From positions 12,467,985-12,531,984 of the forward strand of contig NC_085085.1 in NCBI RefSeq assembly GCF_963422355.1: a DNA stretch of 64,000 nt, written 5' to 3'. The notes beneath the pieces are model-generated. The model made no database searches. It was not told where the DNA came from and worked only from the letters and a program-made list of their open reading frames with translations. Positions within the stretch are counted from its first letter, which is position 1. Each line of letters begins with the position of its first letter. The stretch comes from Corticium candelabrum. Lineage: Eukaryota > Porifera > Homoscleromorpha > Homosclerophorida > Plakinidae. Position numbers and translations under genes: made by a program. Shown piece after piece: positions 1-12,279 of the stretch.

Positions 1-546
1 TTAATCAATTAAAATTTAGATTTGAGTGCAATCTGCTTTACCTTCGTTTTTAGTTTACAATTCTTAATTTGTGATATTGCGACTGAAATTCTGCGTTTCC
101 TCAGGCCAATGAAGTCGCCGTTAGACTGCCAGAGGCGCGTGATAGCACTAATTAGGATAACAGAATTTCGGAATACATGCACAGAACGGTCTACATGCAA
201 GAAGTAATGATCAAATTTGTACTATAGCTAGCGCTAGAAACTGTTTAATTAATTAATTAATTAATTAAAACTAGGAGACTTTGTCACAAGCAGGTGACTA
301 CTTAATTCATGAAACTTGGGATAAAACACGAGCTAGGACTCACTAGAGTAGACCGGCGCTAGCAAATTAATGCAGTGGCCTAATTATACAGGCTGTCAAT
401 ATTTAATTGAAACCGTTTAATTAATGAACTTAACACATATATCCATATGCTTATAATCCGTAAAGCTAGCTAACTAGCTATATAAGGCAACTCCCAAAAA
501 CAATTCCTGCTGAACACATAGCACAATATATGTCACAATATATATG

Positions 547-3500
547 TCACAATGCTTCTTCAACTGCTCGTCTGAGGTAGCCTATTGTTGCGTCTTCAGC
601 AGCAGCCTGTGCATGCCATCTAGTCAGAATCTCAAAACACTGTTGTCTGACACTTTTCGACCCCTCGACTGTCTCATGATCATCTACCTCTACGTTCAAA
701 GCGGCAGCCAAAAATGTCAAGTTAAGAGAACGATTCTCTGCAAGCTGTTTGGCCAGTAGATTAATATGTTTCTTTGAGACAGGTTCTTCAACAGACTCGA
801 GCAGCAGTGCTAAATCTAAACAACAATATATATACTAGATGTTAATCATATCGTCTAAGTACAAGTTGTCAAGTCAGTCTAACTGACAATATCAACAGTA
901 TTTTCATTTTGATAATACCAATTTACACAGAGAACCTGCTTTTGAAATATTACTGATCAAGCAGGGAAATAATTAATGACAAGCCAACTTAGGTTGCAAT
1001 CATACTTGCTATTCTGCAAAATGAAAGCGGTCTATAAAAATAATTAATTAAACATAAACATAAAGCTGTGGCCAACAATGGCTGACTAGCACGTACAGCC
1101 CAAATCTCAGTAGTGTACCTTGCTGAGGCAGAGTAGTTTTCGAACTATCAGCGTCTGGCTCCTGTCTTAAATGGTGAGATGCAATCACATCAGGATCAGC
1201 AAAGTCACATAAAACTACGTCATCTACATAATGGCAAACACCATTTGTGTAGTTACACATTTCCTCTACGTGAGCTTCAGTCTGTGTTGCCGATAGAACT
1301 GAATTGATAGACGTAATCAGTGACTTCATGAGATTATCCTTGTTCTGCTCAGATGCAAAGAGTCGAAATCGATATAGACACTTTGCAGCAGCTAAACCTT
1401 GTCTCCTTAATTTATTGACTTCATCATACTGAAAAACGCGCATATCATTTTCATCAACTTTGCTGACAATGTTCTTTCTTAGGCAAGTGACATGTGGGCA
1501 GAGATGACCACAACTGAACGTGAGATTTTTAAATTTTTGTTTTGAAATTTCGGCAACAACGCCAAACAGCCATAATATCAATTTCTTTTCATCATTACTA
1601 TCACTGAAACACAATGCACAAAACATAATAAAATAACTCAATTATGCTCCTCTAATCATTTACCTCAGCTGGTGCTGTACAACAATCCGATTTGCCAATG
1701 GTTTGATAACAAAGTGAATGCGATGATTTTGGGCCATTAGACAAGCTCTCTTTGATAGGATAGGAAGCCGTTCATTCTTCAGACTATGTTGCAACTCTGG
1801 CTGTTGCTGCATGTGAGTAAGAAGTCGTACAATAAGATGCAAATATAGCCAAGGAGGTAGAAAATCAACAAAGTCAAAGTAGAATTCTTTTTCCCAGTTG
1901 TGCAACAAGTCTACAAGATCCGGATGGTCTTCTGGAAGTTGACAAGGTACAAGATATATCTCTGCATACGTGTCTGTTATACGTTGATCAGTTTGCTGCT
2001 GTTCAGATTCATCACGACTGGTTTCCAGTGTCACTTGTTTCATTTGTTCTGTTAGCTGCTTTGTATCAGGAGATAAAGAGATTTGCCTGTGCAACAGCTT
2101 ACAGATAAATCCTAGTGCTTGGAATAAAAGGCATAGTATGCCAACGTCACTGTCAGAAAATTTATGAAGGTCATGCATGATGTGGTGCATGAGCTTCTGT
2201 GTCAAAATTCCTTTGTTTTCAAGAATAAGCCAATCAGAACGATAACTTGACTCTCGCTTACTTTTGTTTGGTAATTTGACAAGAAGTGTCATCAGGTCAA
2301 CAAGCCACTGTGGATTAGGAATTACAAACTCTTCAAGAGACTTTTTCATTTCTTCATCTAATCCTTGCATTGCAGCTAAAACAGAAGAATGACACTTGGA
2401 TAATCGTAACATAATGTGTATGAAACGTACTAGCTGCAAAAAAAAGTAAAGTGCGTGTGTCAAGTTCACACAATGTGTTCTGACCCAAAGTAAGTTGTGT
2501 GAACTGCATACCCTATTATCGAGACATAAATCAAGACATACAAATATCTATTGGAAGACTTACCAGGTACAACAATAAGTCCAACATCATGGAAAAATGT
2601 ACTCATTGTCTGGAATGGACCTTTACGCACATCAACATTGCATTGGGCTGCAATTTCTTTCATTTTGTCAAATGGTAACAAACACCGAGGTTCACTAGCT
2701 GAATGTTCCATCTTGTCAAATAAAGATAGTTGGTGAAATTTCAAAATTTTTTCTTCAAATTGAAGCCATGACAAAGGAATATCTTCTTTCATGTAGCTTC
2801 TTGCTAAAGCTGCCTTTACTATAGCCTTTCGTAGCACACAAACATTTCTGTCTTGAAAGTCAGGACAGGAATTCTCAACTCGAGCTAAAATTTCATCATT
2901 ATCCTCGTCATCATCAACTGGGACATATTCAATGTGACAAGCAAACTCCTCTGATTTCTGATAGCATTTGTCAATTTGGTTTATTGCCATCTTCACACGA
3001 TCTTCTGTTGCTTTCTCGCTATCCTTGTGAGTGCCAACAAAGAATAGTCGCACTGGTTCAGGTTCCAAAGAAGTATGAGCATGAACTGACGCAACCCACA
3101 TATGAATACGTTGCAAGTCTGCATCAGTAATTCCTTTGTCAGTCAACTTGGCTAGATCGAACACAATAAGATAAATAGCCCGTCTGGTGAGAAAGATGTG
3201 ATGCATAGGCTCATACAGAGGTTGACCTGCAAAATCCCAAACACTTAGTTTGACTGTTTCATCATCCTGAGAGCCACTCAATTGCCAGTGCTTCTTCAAT
3301 TTCGGCATTGGCAATTCACTAAAGTCATGCTGCAATAGTTCTGGTTCAGATCTTCTCTTTCTTCGTTTTTTCCTTTTCTTGGTTACAGGAACCTCATCAT
3401 CGTAAGATCTACTGTAAATATGTAGTTGAGGCTCATCAGAAAAACGCACTCGATTACCCTTGTATGGTTGTGGCCTCTCTACTGAAAGGTAACGTCTGTC

Positions 3501-6500
3501 ATCTTTTGCAATTCTACGTTGAGTCACATAACTTTCTTGTGCAGACCCTTTTATCAAAGCAGCTGGTGGTACTGCAAATCGTGGTACAGATTTTACATCA
3601 GCTAACGTTGATGGTCTTCCTTGTGCTTGTGTTTCTGTTCTTGTTACAGTATGACTTGCCTCTAATCTGCTTGCTGACTTCTGATCATCACCTTGTAAAC
3701 GAAATTCCTCTATCGGTACACGAGAACGTGGTTTAGTAGAAGCAATCTCATCTTGCTTGACACGTTTTACAATTTCCTGAGCTATTTTGTCATTGAAATC
3801 TGAGTGAGGCACATCCATCACCTTCCACACAGTGTCACTGACAGGTTCTACATCAGGAGTGCTGATTAGCCTCGTGTCAATGCCCTCGGTACAAGCCAGA
3901 TCATCTATAAATTCCTGACCAGTAAGATATCGAAAGAGAGAAGTTTTGCCAACTCGAGCATCTCCTAGCAGCATAAGCTTGATTCTGTGTGGCTTAGTTT
4001 TCCCATCTCGTAAAGCTGCTCTAAAATGGCGAATAGCTGCTTTTCCTCGAGATCGAATTTCTGGAGGAACTAAAATCATTGAAAATCATAAACAAATTCA
4101 CAACAATATTCATAAACATAACATACTTTCAGACGTCACTTCTGCTGCAGTAAAACCACTCTAATCATAAGTAACAAAACAAACGATGATTTAAAAGTTA
4201 ACAATAATGCACAGATCACACCAAACTATATTTTACAGCATTTCTGATAGACAAATCTGCTCCTGAGTTGCAGATCTTCTCACACACAGATTCATGACCT
4301 TTCTTCTTGGCAAGATGCAGAGGAGTGTTTTTATCCTGAATCAAATAGCTTGCTACACACAAAATTACTTAACATTAATAAAATCACTTACGATGTTTTG
4401 AACATTCACAGTTGCTTTGTTTGCAATGAGAACATCAACAACGTCCTCTTTATTGTACAAAGCTGCCCAGTGAAGAGGTCTGTAGCCATTCTTAACAAAA
4501 AATCAAAAGATTAGCTCCCAATCCCTCACTTAATAAAAAATTCATTATTTTACAAGCAAAAAATCCAAGCATGACAAGTACGAGTTGAGACTAACAAACT
4601 ACTGTACTCCTGCAAATAGAGCTCCATAAGTTCTTTTTTCAGTCCTCTGGCCAGAGTGGCATTATTTAACTAAGCATACGGCTCTGACATTCTCTTGCTC
4701 TGCAGTCATATTTCAGGTCATCGTAACAGCAAACATACATTCCATTTTGACATAATGTACATCTCAAGTATATTCAATGTCAATTGCACTAAGATCACAG
4801 CTCTCTTAGCCTGTGGCGTGTATCCCTGCTCATCGTCAGGCAGCATAGTGCACGTATTGTTCAGTTCCAGCATTTCGTTCTTGAGTTTGTCATGTCCTTG
4901 ACGGCAAGGTCAAATGATTAGTACTCCAAGGGACTTTAATCATGCAAGCATGGGATTATATTATTTAGATTGACAGTCTCCATTAGCTTCTATTCTCAAG
5001 CATGAGGTGCAACTAGAGCTCTATTGTCAAAAAATTGGTATTATAATAAACAATGTAAATTCACGAAAAACTCAAGCATATCCTACTTACTTTGGCAACT
5101 GAATCAACATTTGCTTTTTGTCTGATGAGATATTGTGCAATTTGTTGAAATCCAAGCTTGCTGGCAATGTGAAGTGCTGTGTACTTATTCTAGCATTCAT
5201 TAAAACAACATCAATCAACTAGCCAGTCTGCATACTTACGAAGCATTACACAGTTGATGAATTTACCTCTCCACAATCTGGCTCATCAACAGGCACTTTC
5301 CACTTTTCAACAAGCCATTGCACTATGTCAAGATGGCCACCATTCATACCATTCACAGCACAAAAGAGAGGAGTCCATCCACTCTAAATAACAATTGTAG
5401 GTTTGCTGTTAGTAGCCATGAATAGACTGTGCCTACCTTAGTGCTTGCAAGCAACATTTCCTTTTGACGCTCGCTGTCTGCTGCCTCCAAAAGAGCTTGG
5501 CAGCTACGCAGACTGCCAACTTTGCAAGCCAGATGCAAAGCCAACCAACCTTCCTACGTAAGGAAATCTCATCTTGCCAATTGCAACATGCAACAAACTT
5601 CTAACTGTACTGTCAATTCATATCAGACCTCAGTAGCAACAAAAATATCAGCCTTGCATTCGATAAGAAATTTCAACACATCTACTTTCTGGCTATTCAC
5701 GGCACAGTGGATAGGTGTCCATCCCTAGAATAGATAAAAGAAACGAGATTTATAATTTAGTTAATGATGCAGATGTGTTTGTTTGCATTATTGCTGGCTA
5801 ATGAACAGTGCTGTACCAGGCAACAACCTGCCATAATACCAAGAGACACCCTACTAATTCACTGTACTATCCTTATTCGCTTCAATGCCTCGAGTAATGA
5901 AGTTTCTAAACAGCCCAAGTTCCATTTGCCAGTAATTTGCAACCCAAAAACATGAGCAGTTGCATTAAACAACTATTATATAAGTGTTCATGGCCATATT
6001 AAAATCTATCCCTAGAACTTAATTAATTCATATCAGAATTTCACAACTAGACAAGTTGTCTACTTCCTCTTACCAAACCAACACTCAAACAATTAATAAA
6101 GTTAATTTAATTTAAATGAGAGTGAAATTGAAAAACCGATTGATTGATTATTTAAATTTGAAATGCAAGATTCAATTAAGTAGTAACATTACTGAATTTC
6201 ACCTTTAGAGTTTGTGCGTTAATGTCCAGTCGGCGTGTTTCAATAATCATCTTGACCATTTCTACTGTTCCACTAGACGCTGCTGAATGCAAGACAGAGT
6301 TGTGTTCCTGTCAATTAAATCACATATAGCTAACCTAGGTAGAACATCTTGCATTTTAAGAACTTACTCTCGTTAGCAGAGTAGGATCTGCACCCTTCTC
6401 TAGTAGCAGCCGTATGAACTCAGGACTAGGACACTTGGTAGCCCAATGGAGGGCGGTCCAACCACCTTTCGCTTTCACGTTCAACCATGAGAGTTTCGGA

Positions 6501-6636
6501 AAACTCAAAATCTTTTTTAATCCAGGCAGATCTGCCGCTAGCACTGCCTCATGCAATGGTGTCTATAACAAACGTACGTAGTATACTACAAACGCATCAC
6601 CTACGTGGACGACTCTCCACTGATTACTTTGCCTCC
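547..6636 (-). CDS. Copy 1: ankyrin–Roc–COR–Death protein (ROCO family, DAPK1-like without kinase)
   Basis: Predicted death-fold signalling GTPase. Exons read on the minus strand: 6628-6636, 6368-6562, 6203-6307, 5629-5724, 5437-5553, 5267-5383, 5091-5189, 4392-4490, 4237-4335, 4127-4160, 2564-4069, 1664-2375, 1119-1603, 547-809. All have GT–AG borders. From 6562 to the stop the frame closes (3927 nt). The ankyrin exons are all phase 0 and mostly hold one repeat each (99, 117, 96 or 105 bp), with TALHWA/TPLH-type motifs. Exon 2564-4069 has a P-loop GDARVGKTS, G3 DFAGQ and G4 THKD, then COR-A; 1664-2375 and 1119-1603 continue COR. The last exon is a Death domain (LLAKQLAEN, ILTRWHAQ, LRRAVEEAL, stop). 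The 9-bp exon 6628-6636 follows a splice acceptor at a duplication breakpoint, so the true 5' end is uncertain; see the CARD exons upstream. Family known: DAPK1 has ANK–Roc–COR–Death. Function inferred only. Confidence 0.85.
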
Positions 6637-7332
6637 CTGGAAATGGTTGTGAAGTATTAGAGATGTAGACACTATTTTGCTTCCAAGTGTAAAATCTATA
6701 TTTAAAATTGTTAGAAACAACTGCCATTTCATGTGACTACAAATTCTGTAATACCACAAAAACTGGCTATCGCCATCAAATAATAAGATTCAAAACATAC
6801 ACACTCAGAAGTCATCCCCCATGAAGTTGTTGGTATAATTCAAGAAACATTTTGCATTGATCATAGCAGACAGTTATGATTTCTTATTGTTCATTTGCAA
6901 CAAGACAACGTGCAAACATGACTTAGACTGTTCACGTGAAAACCCTCTTATAAATGTTGATGATTTGTGATTGGCAATCAATCCATTGTCTGTAGTTGCC
7001 ACATACAACCAACCACAACTGCTGTTCTGTGACTGGACCATTTTCACCAACCAGAAGCATGACACATTCCGAGCAAACATAGGTCATACATGTACATATA
7101 CAACCTTGCAAGCAGACCTCAAGTGCACCAAGGTGAGTTTCATTAAAACAAGTGTCTGATGAGAATACCGTAGTGTGCAAAAATTGAATTCTATTCAAGA
7201 AACCCCAAACAACAATACCAATACTCATTTCATTTGGCTGCTGCAAGTCACATACCAAGTTCTTACTACCAAACAATCGTTTGTCTAACTTTTATCACAT
7301 AAAACATAATTAATCAAAACTATCAAAGGTAC

Positions 7333-9632
7333 CTTTTTGTAGCTGTCTAGTAAGATGTGAGGGGCCATCTCCAGACTTTGGTACTGAGTGCAATGATGGT
7401 AACTCCACTGAACAATCTTTGGTAAAATGTGAGGGGATGTCTCCAGATTTCAGTATTGGGTGCATCGATGGTAACTCTGCTGAACAATCTGGGAGCGAGG
7501 CAAACCCAAACGTGATTTTAAATGCTGCAGGTAAAATTTTTGCAAAACGTTGACAAAATACTGGCCTTGACTTTGGACTGAAGAAAGCAATGATGAGCTG
7601 CACCATTGCCAGTCCTGGTAACCGAATGACTAGCAGACAACTGTTACAAGACAAAATTTGAACAATTTCTATTTCTGAATCCTTGACTCCCGCTTCTAGA
7701 GAGAGAAGATTAAGTATCGTGTTGGCGTGTCTTTCAACCTCAGCTTTCTCAACTCCACTGACAACAACTGTAATCAAAGCTTTGTTGGCAACATGAACTA
7801 CATGAATCCATTTTCTCTCTGAATAATTGAATTGATGACACGCTGGATATGATATAATAGATTCTTTTGGAATCCCAAGTCCATGAAACAAAGCAAGCTT
7901 TAGTTGTTCCCCAAATTCTCGTTCCTTAAAGTCTTTTAATAAACTTTCTTTCATCAAAATTTGAACAGATTTTCGATTCAGTTTCTGCTCAGATGTGCTG
8001 TCATCAGAACCACCCTCTAGAAATAACAAGAAAAATACATCATTAGTATAGTACCACACAATTTCCAAGCCAAATGGTTGGTTCCACAACTCAAGCCTTA
8101 ATCTTTAAAAATCTAAGAGAATGCTGGTCTTTGCGTCTGTGCTCCATTTTTGTCCTTTACTACGGTTGCAATATTGCCTCGACCTACAACAAACAATTTA
8201 ATTTCATTACTACCAATGCCTTCGACGTGGCACGGCCGAAATCTGGTTTTGTCTGCAGTACTTGCAGACTACGCCACCCTCCTCTTCCAATTTAATCCAA
8301 AGAAAGGATGCTACTTGCCCACCAGTGACTAGCCTCGGCCTCCCACACCCGTGTAACGCCACTTTAAAATCTTTTTTTTTAAATCGGCGCTACACCGGTC
8401 TGGTAGGACAAGGCTAACCAACACAGCTAAATGTACTCAAGCAGCTGCTTGTCGTTTGGGTGGCAGTTTCCTGTTGTAACACTGTCAGCAGAGTCCATCG
8501 CTTGAGATGGACCTTCAACATGGTCTCGGGGAAACAACGTTATGTTCCCAGCAAAAGCATCTAGGGATATTATATGCTCCTGGTTCCCAGCAATTCACGA
8601 CGACGAGCCATTATCACATGAATAACACGTGAACAATGTGTGACTAACAGCCGTCTCTGCGCATAACACATGTCTCTGTTATCCCGAAATTGAAAGTACA
8701 ATTACTCAGTGCTTTGTTGCTACCTGAAGTTTGACTTACAGCTAGTTGCACTTGGTCAAGCATGCTGGGAACTTAACCGACTAGACAATGCTGAAAATTT
8801 GATTTGACACATGTGAGTCACTAGCCTAGTGGTTCCGGAGGCAATGCTTTGCGCCCAATATGGCGTCTTTCTGGCAACAACAGAAGCAAATCAATCGCTT
8901 TCTGGTGTAATTTTGCCTTGCCCCCTGCTAAAATCGAGCCCTGCAACTGATTATACAACATCAACACACAAGCAAAACTGCAACTTGTAACAGTTGAATA
9001 TAGCTTTGAAGTCGGTGCGCCATGAAGCGTCAATGGACTTAATCAATTAATTTTTAGATGCATGCCTAGTAGTAGACAACCTTCTTGTCTCTCTATGACT
9101 AGCTAGAGTCAACTGCATGCACTGACCATCGAGCTCTAGAAATTGGCTTTTGCAGAATAAAAATATCGAGGAATCTAAAGACTACATTTAGGCTGGCTAG
9201 AAGCACGGAATGCCTATCAGTGCCACACCCACATAACTATAGGTTAATTAATTAATCGTCACATGCTGCTACATGCAACTGTTTTTTCTTCTATAGATAC
9301 TTACTCTCAATGCCGATTAGACGATCTGGTCGAAAACGACTTTCCAATTCACCCAATGTCTTATCTCCAGGCTCCAAAAGTACGTCGCAGAATTCGTCAA
9401 ATGATCCGGGACCTTGTTTACGAAGCACACCTAGAATTTCCAAAGCCAAGTCCGTTTCTGACTTAGTTGACTTGGTGAAACGTTCCTCTTCATCTCCATT
9501 AATAAGGCCATGACTATATAGCCGTGGAGGAAGTCGATTCCGAAGTGGACACAACACCTCAGCCACAGACACTAGTTGAGGCTTCAACACCGTTTCCCAT
9601 CTAGAGTCTTTTGTTGCTGCAGCTGTAGCCAT
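7333..9632 (-). CDS. CARD plus unnamed domain; probable 5' part of copy 1, or a separate short gene
   Basis: Two exons, 9305-9632 and 7333-8016, join in frame through GTAAGT and TTTCTAG borders. Exon 1 starts at the ATG at 9632 and encodes about 105 residues resembling a caspase-recruitment domain (LYSHGLI, ALEILGVLRKQGPGSF, FCDVLL). Exon 2 encodes an alternating alpha/beta stretch that I cannot name (VVHVANKALITVVVSG; IVQILSCNSCLLVIRLPG). It then has two tandem ~24-residue repeats (ELPSMHP..KSGD..SHFTK and ELPSLHS..KSGD..SHLTR). Exon 2 ends in phase 1, whereas the ankyrin part of copy 1 needs phase 0. So either another exon lies between 6637 and 7332 (7114-7151 on the minus strand would fit the phase but has a weak donor), or the product stops at the TAA near 7310 as a separate protein. 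CARD domains act as adaptors in apoptosis and immunity. Confidence 0.6.
8017..9304. other. Intron between the CARD exon and exon 2
   Basis: About 1.3 kb without a convincing exon. It contains a short imperfect inverted repeat near 8355-8395 (GTGTAACGCC against GGCGCTACAC). No recognisable transposon protein is present. Confidence 0.5.
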
Positions 9633-9668
9633 TTATTCAGCAAGTAACGCTCACCACAACCCAGAGCT

Positions 9669-9674
9669 CACGTG
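9669..9674. promoter_or_regulatory. E-box CACGTG upstream of the CARD exon
   Basis: TCACGTGA lies about 37 bp upstream of the predicted start at 9632. A CACGTG also lies close upstream of the starts of copies 2 and 3 and of the coiled-coil gene. It is a candidate bHLH-ZIP site, identified by motif only. Confidence 0.3.
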
Positions 9675-9859
9675 AAAGATCAGAGGGCGTGTATCGTCGC
9701 AATCGTCATGCTTAATGTACGGGAATTTGGTTTCGAACTAAACAGAAGTATGCGACAGGAAAGGGTCTGGCTACGCAAGACTACAGTTTGGTTCAAAGCC
9801 GTATCTATATATTATATATATATATATATATGGTTGGTTTTGGGTTAGTTTTTAAAAAG

Positions 9860-9860
<1 letters not shown>

Positions 9861-9920
<60 letters not shown>
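9861..9920. repeat. (AT)n microsatellite
   Basis: About 30 AT units. A shorter run lies at 9816-9836. The sequence is self-complementary and may extrude as a cruciform. Confidence 0.9.
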
Positions 9921-9922
<2 letters not shown>

Positions 9923-10199
9923 TATGGTTCAGAGCCCACTACTAGCTTCTCGACCTGGCGTTGCCCGGGTAACACTAGACAGGTGCAGCAAAGGGTTGCG
10001 TACTTTTACATATCCTACCTAGTAATTAAAAACAACACTTATTAGCCTGATGTATGCAAATTGGTATGTTGTTGCATGAGTATCCCGTTCTAATTTATTA
10101 TGAAGTGTATCTCTGAAAACTTATCAGCCAGACAGAATTCTATAGATTTATAAATAGTATCCAATTGAAGACACGGAGTGTCCCGTTTCCAAAAATCCC

Positions 10200-10620
10200 G
10201 TTGATTGGATTAGTGATTGGTTGAAGCCATTTCGACTTGGACGCCGAGTTACTGCGAAGATGCTGTTGCTGTTGCGAGGAACAGGTGTATCGAACTAGGC
10301 ATTAGTCGACACGTGTCCAGTTTAGAAAATTCCATTGATTGGATTATTGATCCCGTTGAAGCCATTTCGACAGTCCCGTTGCTGGAAACAGGTGTATCGA
10401 ACCTGGCATCTATAATTTCGACGCGAATCCCGTGTATCCGTAATGTAAAGTCACGTGCAGTACTCACCCGGATACTTCGTTTCCCGTACATGACGAAGTC
10501 ACGACTCGTGCCGACTCTCGTCATTTCGACAGTCCCGCTGAACGTCGTCACTTCAAAGACGTTTCTGGTATTGCGGGGAACACGTGTATCAAACACGGCA
10601 GCTCTTCGATGGGCGTAGAC
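10200..10620. repeat. Diverged internal repeats, unclassified
   Basis: The phrases CCATTTCGACAGTCCCG and AACAGGTGTATCGAAC recur near 10228, 10362 and 10522 with substitutions, about 130–160 bp apart. Open frames on both strands here look like by-products of the repeats. It sits next to the GC-rich repeat and Helitron remnant and is probably transposon-derived. I do not recognise the family. Confidence 0.4.
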
Positions 10621-10624
10621 GGGC

Positions 10625-10891
10625 AAACGGCTGTGGGAGTTTTTTCAAGACCCGGATATTTGCAAAAATGTCTTCCCTCTCCCAACGTCGACAGCAATAA
10701 ACGACACGCTCCGCGCGTACCGTCCGACGTCGGGAACGTGCAGTTTAATTTCGGTACAGATCCGATACGGAGTTACGGAGATATTCGCGCGCGAGAGGAG
10801 GCGGCTTCCATCGGCTGGAAATCGCGCCTAGGGATTCGGCGTGCGCGAGCCAAATTCGGCGGAGATCGGACTCGCCCTTCTTTTTATCCTG

Positions 10892-10974
<83 letters not shown>

Positions 10975-11050
10975 ACGTGCAAGACACACAGACAGGCGGC
11001 TCTCCTTTTTATATAGAAACAAGCTCCAATGCCCGGCTTCGCCCGGGTAA
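10625..11050 (+). repeat. GC-rich dispersed repeat, copy R1, containing an (AC)n tract
   Basis: Shares long blocks with 12395-12735 and 26325-26702, such as AATAAACGACACGCTC, TACCGTCCGACGTCGGGAAC and GTGCGCGAGCCAAATTCGG. An (AC)n run of about 38 units (10897-10972) replaces most of the 3' tail. It is followed by CAGACAGGCGGCTCTCC, TTTATATAG and a small GCCCGGCTTCGCCCGGG hairpin. It is much richer in G+C than the surroundings, so probably a mobile non-autonomous element. Confidence 0.6.
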
Positions 11051-11548
11051 TAGTTTAATCACACAAATTATTGATTTGCAGACACTGTTTGCTATTAATG
11101 ACAGACAGACAGGACAGACAGACAGACAGGTCGCCTTTATAGGTAGAGATTATAGCAGAAAGTATCTAAAAATGCGTTTGATGGTTGGAGACGCAGAGGG
11201 GGTGTAGCCAGGTCACGTACAGTTTGTATAGAGAGATCTTTGTAGATTTCCCAACTCTCTGCTGTATAGTGTTGGTTATCATCCTTGTGCAAAAAAAGTT
11301 CCAATAACTGCACAAACCAATTACACTAACTTACGCCTTTGTCAGCGCAACCCGAGCCAGACCACGTGGAGGTCAAGGCATATACTGGCTCAAAAAATTG
11401 GTTGAGACATGCTCAACCTGGAGCTCCCGGCTGCAGTGGTATTTGAATGTTACGTACCTGCTAGATGTCTTCAGCATAGGCCTCTCACACTCCTCTTAAC
11501 AGTCAACCTCTTCTAAGCTAACCCTGGTTCAGTCGCTGCTGGCCAGCA

Positions 11549-12045
11549 TCATAGGTGATGTTGGCCATGAATGCCTGCAGCGAATCTAAAGATGACCATC
11601 TTGTCGACAGCACTTCCTGGTACACTATGTTTTCGTTTTCCTTCTTTTACCAAGAAAGTTAGTCCGTGTTTGGAGGCAACTCTAGGAATGCCAACATAAA
11701 GCTGTCCATGGCTAAAGGGTGGCTCGTGTAGATCTAGCCCTGCCACAGCTAAGGTCTGCCCTTGTGCCTTGTTACCCTTAATAGTCATAGCTTATCTTCC
11801 GCTGCACGCGCTGCAGCAGTTCTGTTGCAGTCGGCGGCCAATCGTTCTTGTCTGGCTACAGCGTGTTCCTCTACGCGAGTTCTGGCAGTGGTGTCGCGAT
11901 TAATCTGAATTCGTCGCTGTCTGTCTAACTCGTTTTCGTTCGCGCGAGCTGTAGCACTCCTGTGTCTGTCGCTGTCTAATCGCCATCGTCTAGCTGCCTC
12001 ACCTTGCTCAGCACGCGCTCTCGCCGCTGTCTCTGTCGCCATCCA
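11549..12045 (-). mobile_element. Internally deleted Helitron remnant
   Basis: Minus-strand frame 11785-12042 encodes arginine-rich repeats (RRWRLDSDRHRSATARA, DRQRRIQINRDTTAR) like the N-terminal region of animal Helitron polyproteins. The adjoining frame 11549-11788 has the end of a Pif1-type Helitron helicase (KAQGQTLAVAGLDLHEPPFS, HGQLYV, RVASKHGLTFLV). The Rep HUH and central helicase regions are missing, so this copy is dead. Helicase motif VI is altered to HGQLYVGIPR. Confidence 0.7.
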
Positions 12046-12279
12046 AACGTTGCCGTCTCGCTACTTCGTCTTCTTCTAAACGTCTCCGTTTTTGACTGGC
12101 TGCAGCTGCGGATGAAAAGCGGTCATCCGTCTCTTCGGAGGCATTGTAAAAAACAACGAAAAATGTCACGTATACACTTGCAATCGTGTAGCACTACAAG
12201 ATATTGCGCAGCTAGTAGAATTATCGGCAGTGTGAACCATCCTCTAGAGACATCGTCACTTCCCTCCGCTGCAGGGAGT

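Noticed and set aside
3464-3736. Plus-strand open frame opposite the Roc exon
   Set aside because: It is a shadow of the coding strand, repeated identically in copies 2 and 3 because the coding exon is. It has no motifs or splice context of its own.
6932-7276. Large coding exon joining the CARD part to copy 1
   Set aside because: The frame is Cys-rich and without clear splice borders as a whole; only a small piece (7114-7151) has the right phase, and its donor is weak.
10217-10626. Overlapping open frames of 133 and 125 codons
   Set aside because: They lie in internal repeats; the translated sequences show no conserved domain, and both strands are open, which points to repeat structure.
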